Assembly (NCBI GenBank): GCA_001941225.1
Contig: MSHM01000023.1
Location: forward strand, 1-64,000
DNA length: 64,000 bases
Origin: Oscillospiraceae bacterium Zagget12
GTDB taxonomy: Bacteria > Bacillota > Clostridia > UBA1381
Direction: 5' to 3'
The position numbers were made by a program, and so were the translations under genes. Position 1 is the stretch's first letter. Every line of letters starts with the position of its first letter. The notes beneath the pieces are model-generated. The model was not told the origin of the DNA. It ran no database searches and saw only the letters and a program-made list of their open reading frames with translations. Below are positions 1 to 8,319 of the stretch, piece after piece.

Positions 1-157
1 AGCACAAGATAATTATTATAAAAAAAGTAGGACAAACTCCGCTTAAATATCCGAGAAAATCCGGTATTGCGGCAAAAAATCCTATCGGAACCTGTTATAA
101 TTTGGCAAAATAAGCAAATAAAGCATATTTGTGTCGAATAAGGTCGCACAAAAATGC

Positions 158-185
158 TTGATAATTGGAAAAAATATGTTATAAT
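158..185 (+). promoter_or_regulatory. Sigma-A promoter of noc
   Basis: TTGATA (158-163) and TATAAT (180-185) are separated by 16 bp. Transcription should start near 192, giving a leader of about 200 nt before the noc start codon. No gene is seen in bases 1-157. Confidence 0.65.
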
Positions 186-192
186 AGTAAAT

Positions 193-360
193 GTAAGACA
201 GAACAGTATCAAAACGGTACATTTCAAACAGGGTTTCCCCAAGGCCCTGTCTACCCCCAAAATGTCTTACACCTTCCACCACCGAGGGTAAATAGCGATA
301 ATGTGTTACATCTTGCGTACTCATCAATGTTTCGCGCATTATCGCTGATTTACTCTTTTT
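193..360 (+). ncRNA. Structured noc leader (three-way junction plus terminator-like hairpin)
   Basis: The arms GTAAGACA (193-200) and TGTCTTAC (263-270) pair perfectly and enclose two smaller helices: GTATC/GGTAC (206-220, with one wobble pair) and ACAGGG/CCCTGT (228-250). Downstream, 288-303 pairs with 337-353 in a 16-bp helix with one bulged base, followed by TCTTTTTG, as in an intrinsic terminator or attenuator. TACCC (252-256) could instead pair with GGGTA (286-290) and disturb the base of that hairpin. This is riboswitch-like architecture, but I match it to no known class. The folds are hand-drawn, not computed. Confidence 0.45.
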
Positions 361-395
361 GTATGATAGGAAATACAGCACAGGAGAAAGCTTTG

Positions 396-1202
396 ATGAT
401 GAACTTTTTAAAGAGGTCAGAGGATAGGGAAAAGCCGCAGGTAGTATCATTGCCGCTTTATATGATTGCGCCCAATCCGAATCAACCGAGAAGATATTTC
501 GACCCGACGGCAATGGAGGAGCTGCGCGATTCAATTCTTGAATACGGTCTTATACAGCCTATCACGGTGCGCCGCCGCGCCGGAGAATATGAGCTTATAG
601 CGGGAGAAAGACGTTTCCGCGCCGCGCAAATGGCGGGCTTGGAGAAAATTCCGGCGGTTATTCTCGAGGCGGACAACGATAAATCCGCGATTCTGGCGCT
701 TTTGGAGAATTTGCAAAGAGAAGATTTATCGTTCTTTGAGATTGCGGAAAGCTATAAAAGCCTTATACGCTCTCAGGGTATGACGCAGACGGAGTTGGCG
801 CTGAAGGTCGGCAAAAGTCAAGCGTCGGTCGCGAATAAGATGCGCCTTTTGCGTCTGCCGCCGCTTGTTAAAAAGCTGATACGCGATTATGACCTGTCCG
901 AGCGTCACGCGAGAGCGCTGCTCTTGCTCACGGACGAGGAAAAGCAGCTTGAGGCGGTAAAAATAATCTGCCGCGATAATCTGAGCGTCACGCAGACGGA
1001 GGAGCTTATACGCGGTATGAACACGCGCAAGGCAAAGCCTATAGACGAGCTTAGAGTAACAACGGCGAATGACGTTAAGGTTTTTAAAAATACTGTGAAC
1101 CGCGCGGTCAATATGATGAAAAAAAGCGGAATTGACGCGTATATTGAGGAAAATTCATTCGATTGGGGAATGGAGTACATAATTAAGATAAAAAAGAATT
1201 GA
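396..1202 (+). CDS. noc: ParB/Noc family DNA-binding protein (nucleoid occlusion type)
   Basis: This is a 268-residue ParB-superfamily protein. It shows box I GLIQPITVR (about 51-59), box II ELIAGERRFRAA (66-77) with the GERR arginines of the CTP-binding ParB fold, box III ENLQRED (104-110) and a helix-turn-helix at about 128-152. The ATG at 396 was chosen over a longer frame because AGGAGAAAG (382-390) sits just before it and homology begins there. ParB-family proteins spread on DNA from parS-like sites; the Noc branch keeps the division septum off the nucleoid. No parA is adjacent and the length is Noc-like, so Noc is preferred to chromosomal ParB, though the two cannot be fully separated by eye. 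Confidence 0.8.
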   Translation: MMNFLKRSEDREKPQVVSLPLYMIAPNPNQPRRYFDPTAMEELRDSILEYGLIQPITVRRRAGEYELIAGERRFRAAQMAGLEKIPAVILEADNDKSAILALLENLQREDLSFFEIAESYKSLIRSQGMTQTELALKVGKSQASVANKMRLLRLPPLVKKLIRDYDLSERHARALLLLTDEEKQLEAVKIICRDNLSVTQTEELIRGMNTRKAKPIDELRVTTANDVKVFKNTVNRAVNMMKKSGIDAYIEENSFDWGMEYIIKIKKN

Positions 1203-1212
1203 TATTTGTAAA

Positions 1213-1248
1213 AACTTCTTAGGTGAAATGAGGCTAAGAAGTTTTTTT
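1213..1248 (+). terminator. Intrinsic terminator of noc
   Basis: AACTTCTTAG (1213-1222) pairs with CTAAGAAGTT (1234-1243), and a run of seven T follows. A TATAAT at 1299-1304 with no good -35 may serve the next gene. Confidence 0.85.
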
Positions 1249-1319
1249 GTTTTAAAATTTGTGCTGTAGCGGTTGTGCAAAACGCAAAAATATGTTATTA
1301 TAATACAGAGGTGTTATAA

Positions 1320-2666
1320 ATGGGGAACAAAAATCGGCTTGAAACGGAGCCGATAGCGAGGCTTATATTCAAGCTGGCGATACCTACGGTGCTGGCGCAG
1401 CTTGTGAATCTTCTGTATAATATAGTAGACAGAATATACATGGGAAGAATACCCGAAACGGGTTCAATGGCGCTTGCGGGACTGGGCGTGACGTTCCCGA
1501 TAATTCTGCTTGTTTCGGCGTTCGCATCGCTTGCGGGTATGGGCGGCGCGTCAAGAGCGGCTGTCAGTATGGGCGCGAAGGACAACGAAACCGCCGAAAA
1601 AATACTCGGTACCTGCACCACGCTGCTTATAATTTTTTCAGCGGTGCTTGCGGCGGTATTTATGCTCACAAAGGACTTCATATTGATGAAATTCGGAGCG
1701 AGTGAGGTAACTCTTCCGTACGCGTCCGATTACATAGCAATTTATCTGATAGGCACGGCGTTTGTGCAGCTGTCGCTGGGACTTAATATGTTTATCACAA
1801 ACCAGGGCTTTACAAAGATAAGTATGCTGACAGTGTGTATAGGCGCGGTTTTAAATATCATACTTGACCCGATTTTTATATACGCTATGGGTATGGGCGT
1901 AAGAGGCGCGGCGCTTGCCACGGTTATTTCGCAGGCTGTTTCGTGTGCGTGGGTGCTGAAATTCCTTACGGGCAAGAAAACGATACTCAAAATAAGAGTA
2001 AAAAATCTGCTGCCACGGAAGAAAATAGTGATTTCCGTGCTGTCGCTCGGAGTATCGCCGTTTATAATGCAGGCAACGGAGTGCCTTATTCAGCTTACGT
2101 TTAACAGCGGTATGCTGAAATACGGAAATGATTTGTATGTGGCGCTTATGTCCATTCTGTTCAGCCTTACGCAGCTTATATGGCTGCCGATTCAGGGATT
2201 CGCGCAGGGCGCGCAGCCTGTTATAGGCTATAATTACGGCGCGAAAAGGTATGACAGGGTCCGCGCCGCGTTTGGGCTGCTTTTTGCGGTAAGCCTTACG
2301 TTCACTGTTGTGATGGTCGGAGTGGCGGAGATGTTTCCGCGCTTTTTCCTCGGACTTTTCACAACCGACGCGCAGCTTATCGATATAGGAACAAACACGA
2401 CAAGGCTCTTTATCGCCGGAATGGCGGTAATGGGAGCGCAGGGCGCCTGTCAGCAGACATTTTTGGCGCTCGGCGAGGCGAAAATATCATTGTTTTTGGC
2501 GTGCCTCAGAAAGGTAATATTACTCTTTCCGCTCGCGCTTATACTTCCGCATATAGCGGGTATGGGAGTTTGGGGATTGCTTTTGGCGGAGCCTGTAAGC
2601 GATGTTATCGCGGCGTCATGCACAACGATAATGTTTAAATTCAGAATTAAGAAACTACTAAATTAA
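1320..2666 (+). CDS. MATE family efflux transporter
   Basis: The 448-residue membrane protein has the MATE layout of two homologous halves with about 12 hydrophobic segments. The N-terminal signature ARLIFKLAIPTVLAQLVNLL is followed by NIVDRIYMGRI, and the second half carries VSPFIMQATECLIQ and GFAQGAQPVIGYNYGA. MATE proteins export cationic drugs or metabolites using Na+ or H+ gradients; the substrate here is unknown. GAGGTG (1308-1313) supports the ATG at 1320. The GH53 gene begins 20 bp after the stop on the same strand, so the two are probably co-transcribed, an odd pairing of exporter and secreted glycosidase. Confidence 0.85.
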   Translation: MGNKNRLETEPIARLIFKLAIPTVLAQLVNLLYNIVDRIYMGRIPETGSMALAGLGVTFPIILLVSAFASLAGMGGASRAAVSMGAKDNETAEKILGTCTTLLIIFSAVLAAVFMLTKDFILMKFGASEVTLPYASDYIAIYLIGTAFVQLSLGLNMFITNQGFTKISMLTVCIGAVLNIILDPIFIYAMGMGVRGAALATVISQAVSCAWVLKFLTGKKTILKIRVKNLLPRKKIVISVLSLGVSPFIMQATECLIQLTFNSGMLKYGNDLYVALMSILFSLTQLIWLPIQGFAQGAQPVIGYNYGAKRYDRVRAAFGLLFAVSLTFTVVMVGVAEMFPRFFLGLFTTDAQLIDIGTNTTRLFIAGMAVMGAQGACQQTFLALGEAKISLFLACLRKVILLFPLALILPHIAGMGVWGLLLAEPVSDVIAASCTTIMFKFRIKKLLN

Positions 2667-2685
2667 AATGAGAGGAGCAAACAAA

Positions 2686-4641
2686 ATGAAAAAAATACTT
2701 ATTGCGGCGGCGGTGATGACGCTTATGTGTTCCACGGCGGCATACGCGCAGAGCGTGGACTTAAACGGGGACGTTTCCTCGGGAAAAACCATCGAGGTTA
2801 CGGGTCTTGAGGACGGCTATTATGACTTGACCGTCACCTGCGTGAACGATGCGGAGTCGATAGACGCGGATACTTATGTATACGGCGTGTCGGCGGATTA
2901 CACAATGGCAAGCACCGTTTTGCCCAAGTCCGAGGACGGAGTAACCGTAACGGTCAGGGGCATAGGCGTGACGGACGGAAAATGTGAAATAGGCGTTGTC
3001 GCTGACGGAGCGAGCACAATCACGTTTTCAGACGCGGATTTGAGCCAATCAACGGCGTGCACGTTTATAACCGGCGGTGATATGACGGAGGTAAATTACA
3101 TAGAGGACCTCGGCGGAGTGTATAAGGACGAGGACGGCAACGAGGTTGACGTGTTTGAATACCTTGCGTCAAAGGGAGTGAATATGGCGCGTATACGTCT
3201 TTCCAACACCACAGGCAAGGGAACGGGCGACGGCACGTATTATCTTCCGGAGGGATACCAGGACGAGGCGGACTGCTTGGATTTGGCTAAGCGCGCAAAG
3301 GACGCGGGTATGCAAATACAGTTTACCTTTAACTATTCCGATTACTGGTCAAACGGCGAAAGACAGATAATCCCGTCGGATTGGGTTCAGCAAATAAAGG
3401 ACGAGCTTGGTTACGACATTCAGGATCCGGAGTTCCTGAACAGTATGTCATCAACCGTTAAAGCTCAAATTCAGGAAAAGCTCGGCGATATTATGTATGA
3501 ATATACATATGACATTATGACAAAGCTTAAGGAGCAAGGCACTGTTCCGGAATATGTTTCGCTCGGCAACGAGATTAACGGCGGTATATTGTTCCCATTC
3601 GCGAACACCTTTGACGCGAAAATGGACAAGGATAATTTTGAATTGATATACAGCAATATAGAAGATGACGATATAACCTGCGAAAAGGATTGGGCGGGAC
3701 TTGCAAGCATACTGAACCGAGGCTATGACGCGGTAAAGGCTGTTTCGCCGGATACTCAGGTGGTTATACATCTTGCGAACGGCTCGAAGGACAGCATATT
3801 CACATGGTTCTTTGACGTGTATAAGAGCGCCGGCGGAAAATTTGACGTTATAGGCGCGTCATATTATCCCGCGTGGTCGGAAAATCCCGTTGAAACCTGC
3901 GTTTCTTTCTGTAATACCATTTCAGCAAGATACGACAAGGATATTCTTATTATGGAAACGGGCTACAACTGGAACGAAACCAAGAAGAACGGCTCTGCGG
4001 GACAGCTTACGGCAAACGCCGACGGATATGATGAAAAATACCCGTTTACCAAAGAGGGACATATGGGATTTATGGCGGATTTGATAAACGGTATGAAGAG
4101 CGTTAATAACGGAAGATGTATAGGTATTCTTTATTGGGACCCGTGTATGATTCACGTAGAGGATCCGAGTAATAAAAACGAGTCGCTTTCCGGCTGGGCG
4201 ATACGCGAAAAGGACAACAAGCCGGACGGAAACGTGGTGGAGAACACGACCCTGTTTGATTTTGACGGCGTGGCGATTCCGACCGTGAACGTGTTCGCAA
4301 ACTCAAAAAACAGCATCTATATAGGAACCGGTGATGAGGATACCGAGGGCGGCGATACCGGCGACGAAGAACCCGAGGGCGAATACATTGTAGGTGAATA
4401 TAAAGAGGAAAACGGAACAATATCTGCTACTGTGACAAGCACCTTACAGGAGGAGAAAAAGGTAAACCTTTATGTGGCGGCATATGATGAAAACAAGACG
4501 CTGCAAAGCGTGAAGATTGATTCAAAAACCGTCGCGGGACAGACCGTTGAGGAGCTTACGGCGGATTTGTCGGAAAGCTATACTTCTTATAAAGTATTCA
4601 TTTGGAACGGCGAAAATATGCAGCCGATAACAATAAAATAA
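2686..4641 (+). CDS. Secreted GH53 endo-beta-1,4-galactanase
   Basis: A 651-residue secreted enzyme, predicted to cut beta-1,4-galactan side chains of pectin outside the cell. Residues 1-21 form a signal peptide ending AYA. About 110 residues of beta-rich, possibly carbohydrate-binding sequence follow. The GH53 barrel starts near YIEDLGG and shows GVNMARIRLSN, FNYSDYW, LGNEING (acid/base Glu about 296), GASYYPAW and IMETGYNW (nucleophile Glu about 424). A Glu/Asp/Gly-rich linker leads to a C-terminal domain ending in KVFIWNGENMQPITIK; the subtilase at 12925 ends in a similar motif. The ATG at 2686 has AGGAGC upstream; an ATG at 2668 lacks a site. Cell-surface location is inferred. Confidence 0.85.
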   Translation: MKKILIAAAVMTLMCSTAAYAQSVDLNGDVSSGKTIEVTGLEDGYYDLTVTCVNDAESIDADTYVYGVSADYTMASTVLPKSEDGVTVTVRGIGVTDGKCEIGVVADGASTITFSDADLSQSTACTFITGGDMTEVNYIEDLGGVYKDEDGNEVDVFEYLASKGVNMARIRLSNTTGKGTGDGTYYLPEGYQDEADCLDLAKRAKDAGMQIQFTFNYSDYWSNGERQIIPSDWVQQIKDELGYDIQDPEFLNSMSSTVKAQIQEKLGDIMYEYTYDIMTKLKEQGTVPEYVSLGNEINGGILFPFANTFDAKMDKDNFELIYSNIEDDDITCEKDWAGLASILNRGYDAVKAVSPDTQVVIHLANGSKDSIFTWFFDVYKSAGGKFDVIGASYYPAWSENPVETCVSFCNTISARYDKDILIMETGYNWNETKKNGSAGQLTANADGYDEKYPFTKEGHMGFMADLINGMKSVNNGRCIGILYWDPCMIHVEDPSNKNESLSGWAIREKDNKPDGNVVENTTLFDFDGVAIPTVNVFANSKNSIYIGTGDEDTEGGDTGDEEPEGEYIVGEYKEENGTISATVTSTLQEEKKVNLYVAAYDENKTLQSVKIDSKTVAGQTVEELTADLSESYTSYKVFIWNGENMQPITIK

Positions 4642-4658
4642 ATAAATAATAGATAAAA

Positions 4659-4695
4659 CAGAGGCTGCCGTTTTCGGCAGCCTCTGAATTTTTTT
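4659..4695. terminator. Bidirectional terminator between convergent genes
   Basis: CAGAGGCTGCCG (4659-4670) pairs with CGGCAGCCTCTG (4675-4686) around a TTTT loop. A T run follows on the plus strand and TTTTATC on the minus strand, so it can serve both the galactanase and the binding-protein gene. Confidence 0.9.
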
Positions 4696-4707
4696 TATTT
4701 GATAATC

Positions 4708-6294
4708 CTATTTAAGAGATGCGTAAACCTCCGCTTTCTCGTCAAGAACCTCTTGGTAACCCGCCGCGAGATATTCCTCGCAAGCCGCCTCGTATTTGGC
4801 GTCAAATTCATCAGGGTTACAGTTAACCAAATCAACCTGGATAACCTCCCATTTACTCTTAAGAGTTTCGGCGTACTGCGAAAGGCTTTCTATAGAGCGG
4901 TCAAACAGGAAGTCGGTATACTGATTGTCCTTGTTCTCCTGGTAGCCGTCGTATGAGTCTTGAATCAGATATTCAAAGCCTGCCGGAGCGTATGTCTTTT
5001 TCTGAACCTCAAGGTTCTTTTCATCGCTGCCGTAGTCCTTGCCCTCGGTAACAAGACACCACATATCCTTGTTTGAGTTGTAGTTAAGTCTTTCCGTGCC
5101 TGTGTAGCCGTCTATAAGAACAGGAATGTCGTCCTCCATATTGTATGTAACGCCTTCAATACCGTTCTGCATTACGAACAGGTTTTCCTCCTGGGAAAGC
5201 CACTCGAAGTACATAAGAACCGCCTCGGGGTGTTCGCAGTCAACGCTGATGCCGCTTACCATACCGAAGGGCCAGTCGGCTCTGCCGGTAACCGTGGTAC
5301 CCTCCGGGAAACCGGCTCCGCCGTCAAGCAGGGCAACCGTCGCGTCCGGGCAGTTTTCCAAAAGCGTCTGCAATACGGGAGGGCTTTGCGACAGATAGAA
5401 ACCGTATACGCCAGCCTTGCCCGATACAAAGTCGGACTGCATCTGAGAGCCGTCCTTGTCAAGATACCATTCGGGACTGATAAGACCCTCGTTATAAAGC
5501 TGATTTAAATACTTAAGCTTTTGCTTTGTCGCGTCATATGTAAGCGCCGCCACCGTTATATCCGAATACATCGCGTTATCTTCTTCGGGAAGAGGATATT
5601 CTCTGTATTCATAGTTGGGGAAGTAAGCGTTGAACAGGCTTTGAGTTGCCGGAATGGTATTCTCGCCGCCAAGCTGCAATTCCTTGAATGTTCTCAGCAC
5701 GTTTATGTATTCCTCTTGATTTGTCGGCATATCGAGTCCCGCCTTTTCAAGCCAGTCCGTGCGGATAAGCGTTACCCAGTTGTATGCCAAGGGACGCGTA
5801 GCGGTCAGGAAGTAAAGCTGATCCTCAACCGTTGCGTATTCCTGCAAGTCCTTTGTCTTTTCGTAGAACGTGGGAGCGTACAGCTGCAATATTTCCTCGT
5901 CAATCGGCTGGAAAGCGCCTCTTGAATAATATGAAATAATAGTCGGGTAGTCATAGCTGAATATTATATCCGGCTGTTCACCCGCCGCAAGCAGCTGGTT
6001 GAATACGGTTACATCGTCCTTACGGGTGATGGGTACAAAGGTCATCTTGATATTGTACTTGTCGCCGAAATTCTCTTGAACGTAATTTGTCCAGTAGTTG
6101 TTGTCAACGTCCGCCTGTCCCTGCATACCTCTGTCATATACAGGAATTTTCAGCTCGATTTGCTCCTCATACGCCTTTGGTCCCGTTAATTCGGCTTTGT
6201 CCATCTGCATATCGCCGCCGCCTCCGCAGGCTGCAAGCAGAGAAACAACTGTTACCGCGCTTAACGCGGCGCATAACGTCTTTTTAAGTTTCAT
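4708..6294 (-). CDS. Sugar ABC transporter solute-binding lipoprotein
   Basis: A 528-residue family-1-type extracellular binding protein of the LplA/YtcQ sort. The signal peptide ends in lipobox LAAC, giving lipidated Cys23 followed by GGGG. Typical features are VFNQLLAAGEQPDIIFSY, an early aromatic-rich face and EHPEAVLMYFEWL near the end. It should capture oligosaccharides at the outer face of the membrane for the two upstream permeases. No ATPase gene is linked, as is usual for this class, which shares a general MsmX-type ATPase. Pectin oligomers are the likely cargo from context (GH53 and PL11 on either side); the sequence alone does not show the substrate. Confidence 0.85.
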   Translation of the reverse strand: MKLKKTLCAALSAVTVVSLLAACGGGGDMQMDKAELTGPKAYEEQIELKIPVYDRGMQGQADVDNNYWTNYVQENFGDKYNIKMTFVPITRKDDVTVFNQLLAAGEQPDIIFSYDYPTIISYYSRGAFQPIDEEILQLYAPTFYEKTKDLQEYATVEDQLYFLTATRPLAYNWVTLIRTDWLEKAGLDMPTNQEEYINVLRTFKELQLGGENTIPATQSLFNAYFPNYEYREYPLPEEDNAMYSDITVAALTYDATKQKLKYLNQLYNEGLISPEWYLDKDGSQMQSDFVSGKAGVYGFYLSQSPPVLQTLLENCPDATVALLDGGAGFPEGTTVTGRADWPFGMVSGISVDCEHPEAVLMYFEWLSQEENLFVMQNGIEGVTYNMEDDIPVLIDGYTGTERLNYNSNKDMWCLVTEGKDYGSDEKNLEVQKKTYAPAGFEYLIQDSYDGYQENKDNQYTDFLFDRSIESLSQYAETLKSKWEVIQVDLVNCNPDEFDAKYEAACEEYLAAGYQEVLDEKAEVYASLK

Positions 6295-6335
6295 TTGAAA
6301 AATCCCCTCTTTCTTATTTTTATAAAATTAATTAT

Positions 6336-7211
6336 TTACTCTTTAACCGCGCCTATCATAACGCCCTTAACGAAATATTTCTGTATAAACGGGTAAACGA
6401 TTACAATAGGAATTGTCGCGAACATAATACATGCGGATTTCAAAACCTCCTCCGCCTGCATATTTTCCGCGCCGACCTCCTGCGATACGGACGCCTGAGA
6501 GCCTGCCGCGTTTACAAGCTCGTACAGCTTTAACTGTAAGGGCTTAAGCGGTGATTTTGTTATGAAATACAGCGCATCCTGGAAGGTGTTCCATCTGCCT
6601 ACCGCGTAAAACAGGGCAAGCGTTGCCAAAACAGGCACCGACAGCGGCAAAACTATACGCACGAGCACGATAAAATCATTACAGCCGTCTATAGCCGCCG
6701 CCTCCTCAAGGCTCTGCGGAACGCTGTTCTGCATAAACGTGCGCAGTATAATCAGATTATACGCGGAAAACGCCAGCGGAAGTATCAGAACCGCGGGTGT
6801 GTTTATAAGGTTAAGCGCGCTCATAAGTATGTAGTCGGGAATGGTACCCGCCGAGAAATACATTGTTACAAGGAACAGCACGCCTACCACGCGTCTGCCC
6901 TTCAGGCGTTTCCTTGAAAGCGCGAAAGCGCCGCATATTGTAAGGAACATACCGAGCGCCGTGAATGCTACGGTAATGAAAACCGAGAACCACAGCGAGC
7001 GCATCATTGAGGAATCGCCCAGTACCGTTTTGTACGCGTCAAGATTTAAATCCTTTGGTATAAGGAATACCTCGTTGGACATTACGGCTCCGTTGCCGCT
7101 TATCGATACCGACAATACGTGTATAAACGGAATAAGACATATAAGCGATAATATTCCTATAAAAAGATATATGAATACATCGGCTAAAATATCGGAAATA
7201 CTTCTTTTCAT
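6336..7211 (-). CDS. Carbohydrate ABC transporter permease (LplC/YtcP type)
   Basis: The 291-residue membrane protein has six hydrophobic segments and the EAA loop LEEAAAIDGCNDF...VLPLSVP that contacts the ATPase. The C-terminal IQKYFVKGVMIGAVKE is typical of the YtcP/LplC group. Its ATG overlaps the stop codon of the upstream permease by one base (TAATG), so translation is coupled. The binding-protein gene starts about 40 bp later. Confidence 0.9.
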   Translation of the reverse strand: MKRSISDILADVFIYLFIGILSLICLIPFIHVLSVSISGNGAVMSNEVFLIPKDLNLDAYKTVLGDSSMMRSLWFSVFITVAFTALGMFLTICGAFALSRKRLKGRRVVGVLFLVTMYFSAGTIPDYILMSALNLINTPAVLILPLAFSAYNLIILRTFMQNSVPQSLEEAAAIDGCNDFIVLVRIVLPLSVPVLATLALFYAVGRWNTFQDALYFITKSPLKPLQLKLYELVNAAGSQASVSQEVGAENMQAEEVLKSACIMFATIPIVIVYPFIQKYFVKGVMIGAVKE

Positions 7212-8161
7212 TATATTATACCGTCCTCTCCCATAAGTTTTGCAAACTTATCCGACGCGAATACGAAGATAAGTCCGACAACGGACTGGAAAAGTCCTAC
7301 AGCGGTGGCAATGTTATATCTGTGAGATTGCAGACCGACGCGGTATACAAAGGTTGATATAACGTCCGAGAAATCTCTTACAAGCGGATTATCGAGCGTG
7401 TACGGACGCTCAAATGAGATTCCGAGTATTCTGCCAAGGCTCATTATAAGCATTACAACTATCGTTGAGCGGATACAGGGCAGTGTTATGTACCATATTT
7501 TTCTCCAGCGTCCGGCGCCGTCAACCGTGGCCGCCTCGTAAAGGTCGGCATTGATGCCGGTAATAGCCGCGAGGTATATGATGGTGCCCCAACCCATACT
7601 CTGCCATACGCCTATAAGGCAGTAGCTTACGAGCCAGTGCCATTTTTCCGTCAGGAACGGAATACTTTCGCCGCCGTAGCGGGTAATCAGTATATTTATG
7701 TATCCCGTTGTGGGCGAAAGCAGCTGATAGAATATTCCCGCGATAATAACCCATGACAGGAAGTGCGGCAGATACAGGACAGTCTGCGTGATGCGCTTGA
7801 AATATTTGTTTCTGATTTCGTTCAGGAATATAGCGAGGATAATCGGCGCGGGGAAACCTATTATAAGGTCAAGTCCGTTAAGAACGATTGTGTTTCGCAG
7901 CGCGATATAAAAATCCTTCATACCGAAGATTTCCTTGAACGCGTCAAGACCGATAAACGACGCCTTTTCAAATCCGCCGACAACGTCGTAATCGAGAAAC
8001 GCCACGGATAATCCGAACAGCGGCAGGAATTTGAATACTATCGCGAAAACAAGAGGGAAGAGGAGCAATACGTATAATTGCCAGTCCCGCTTGAGATAAT
8101 ACTTAAATCCTTTGCTGTCTTTGTGCTTGTCGCTGATTGATTTGTCTTTTTTCTTCAACAT
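7211..8161 (-). CDS. Carbohydrate ABC transporter permease (LplB/YteP type)
   Basis: A 316-residue inner-membrane permease and first gene of the importer operon (LplB, LplC, binding protein). A charged N-terminus precedes the hydrophobic segments beginning WQLYVLLLFPLVFAIVFKF. The EAA loop reads LYEAATVDGAGRWRKIWYITLP. It pairs with the next permease to form the translocation pore. In Bacillus, LplABC-type systems such as YtcQ-YtcP-YteP belong to rhamnogalacturonan utilisation, which fits the neighbours here. A GGGGG site precedes the ATG at 8161. Confidence 0.9.
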   Translation of the reverse strand: MLKKKDKSISDKHKDSKGFKYYLKRDWQLYVLLLFPLVFAIVFKFLPLFGLSVAFLDYDVVGGFEKASFIGLDAFKEIFGMKDFYIALRNTIVLNGLDLIIGFPAPIILAIFLNEIRNKYFKRITQTVLYLPHFLSWVIIAGIFYQLLSPTTGYINILITRYGGESIPFLTEKWHWLVSYCLIGVWQSMGWGTIIYLAAITGINADLYEAATVDGAGRWRKIWYITLPCIRSTIVVMLIMSLGRILGISFERPYTLDNPLVRDFSDVISTFVYRVGLQSHRYNIATAVGLFQSVVGLIFVFASDKFAKLMGEDGII

Positions 8162-8205
8162 TATACCCCCTTTTAATCGGTATATTTAACCATATCATAT
8201 TAAAT

Positions 8206-8234
8206 ATAGTATCATTTTTTATGCAATCTGTCAA
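8206..8234 (-). promoter_or_regulatory. Sigma-A promoter of the sugar importer operon
   Basis: On the minus strand TTGACA (8234-8229) and TACTAT (8211-8206) lie 17 bp apart, and the -10 is extended by an upstream TG. The leader before lplB is about 40 nt. Confidence 0.75.
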
Positions 8235-8245
8235 CAAAATTACGT

Positions 8246-8278
8246 TTTTTATACAAAAAAGCCGACTTTTTATACAAA
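8246..8278 (-). promoter_or_regulatory. Two direct repeats upstream of the importer promoter
   Basis: TTTGTATAAAAA occurs twice on the minus strand (8278-8267 and 8257-8246), 21 bp apart, which is two helical turns, directly upstream of the -35. This geometry suits an AraC-type activator such as the YesN-like regulators that often control LplABC-type importers. No such regulator gene lies in the window, so the binder is unknown. Confidence 0.45.
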
Positions 8279-8280
8279 TA

Positions 8281-8311
8281 AAAGAGCCGTGGAGTTTTTC
8301 CGCGGCTCTTT
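8281..8311 (-). terminator. Intrinsic terminator of the PL11 lyase gene
   Basis: AAAGAGCCG..GG pairs with CC..CGGCTCTTT (8281-8292 with 8300-8311). The minus-strand transcript continues into TATTTG, and T-rich sequence also follows on the plus strand. Confidence 0.75.
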
Positions 8312-8319
8312 TTCTTAAG

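Noticed and set aside
193-270. Known riboswitch (TPP, SAM, purine, c-di-GMP) ahead of noc
   Set aside because: None of the conserved core sequences of these classes is present.
165-395. N-terminal extension of the noc frame
   Set aside because: The stretch is better explained as a structured leader; homology and AGGAGAAAG place the start at 396.
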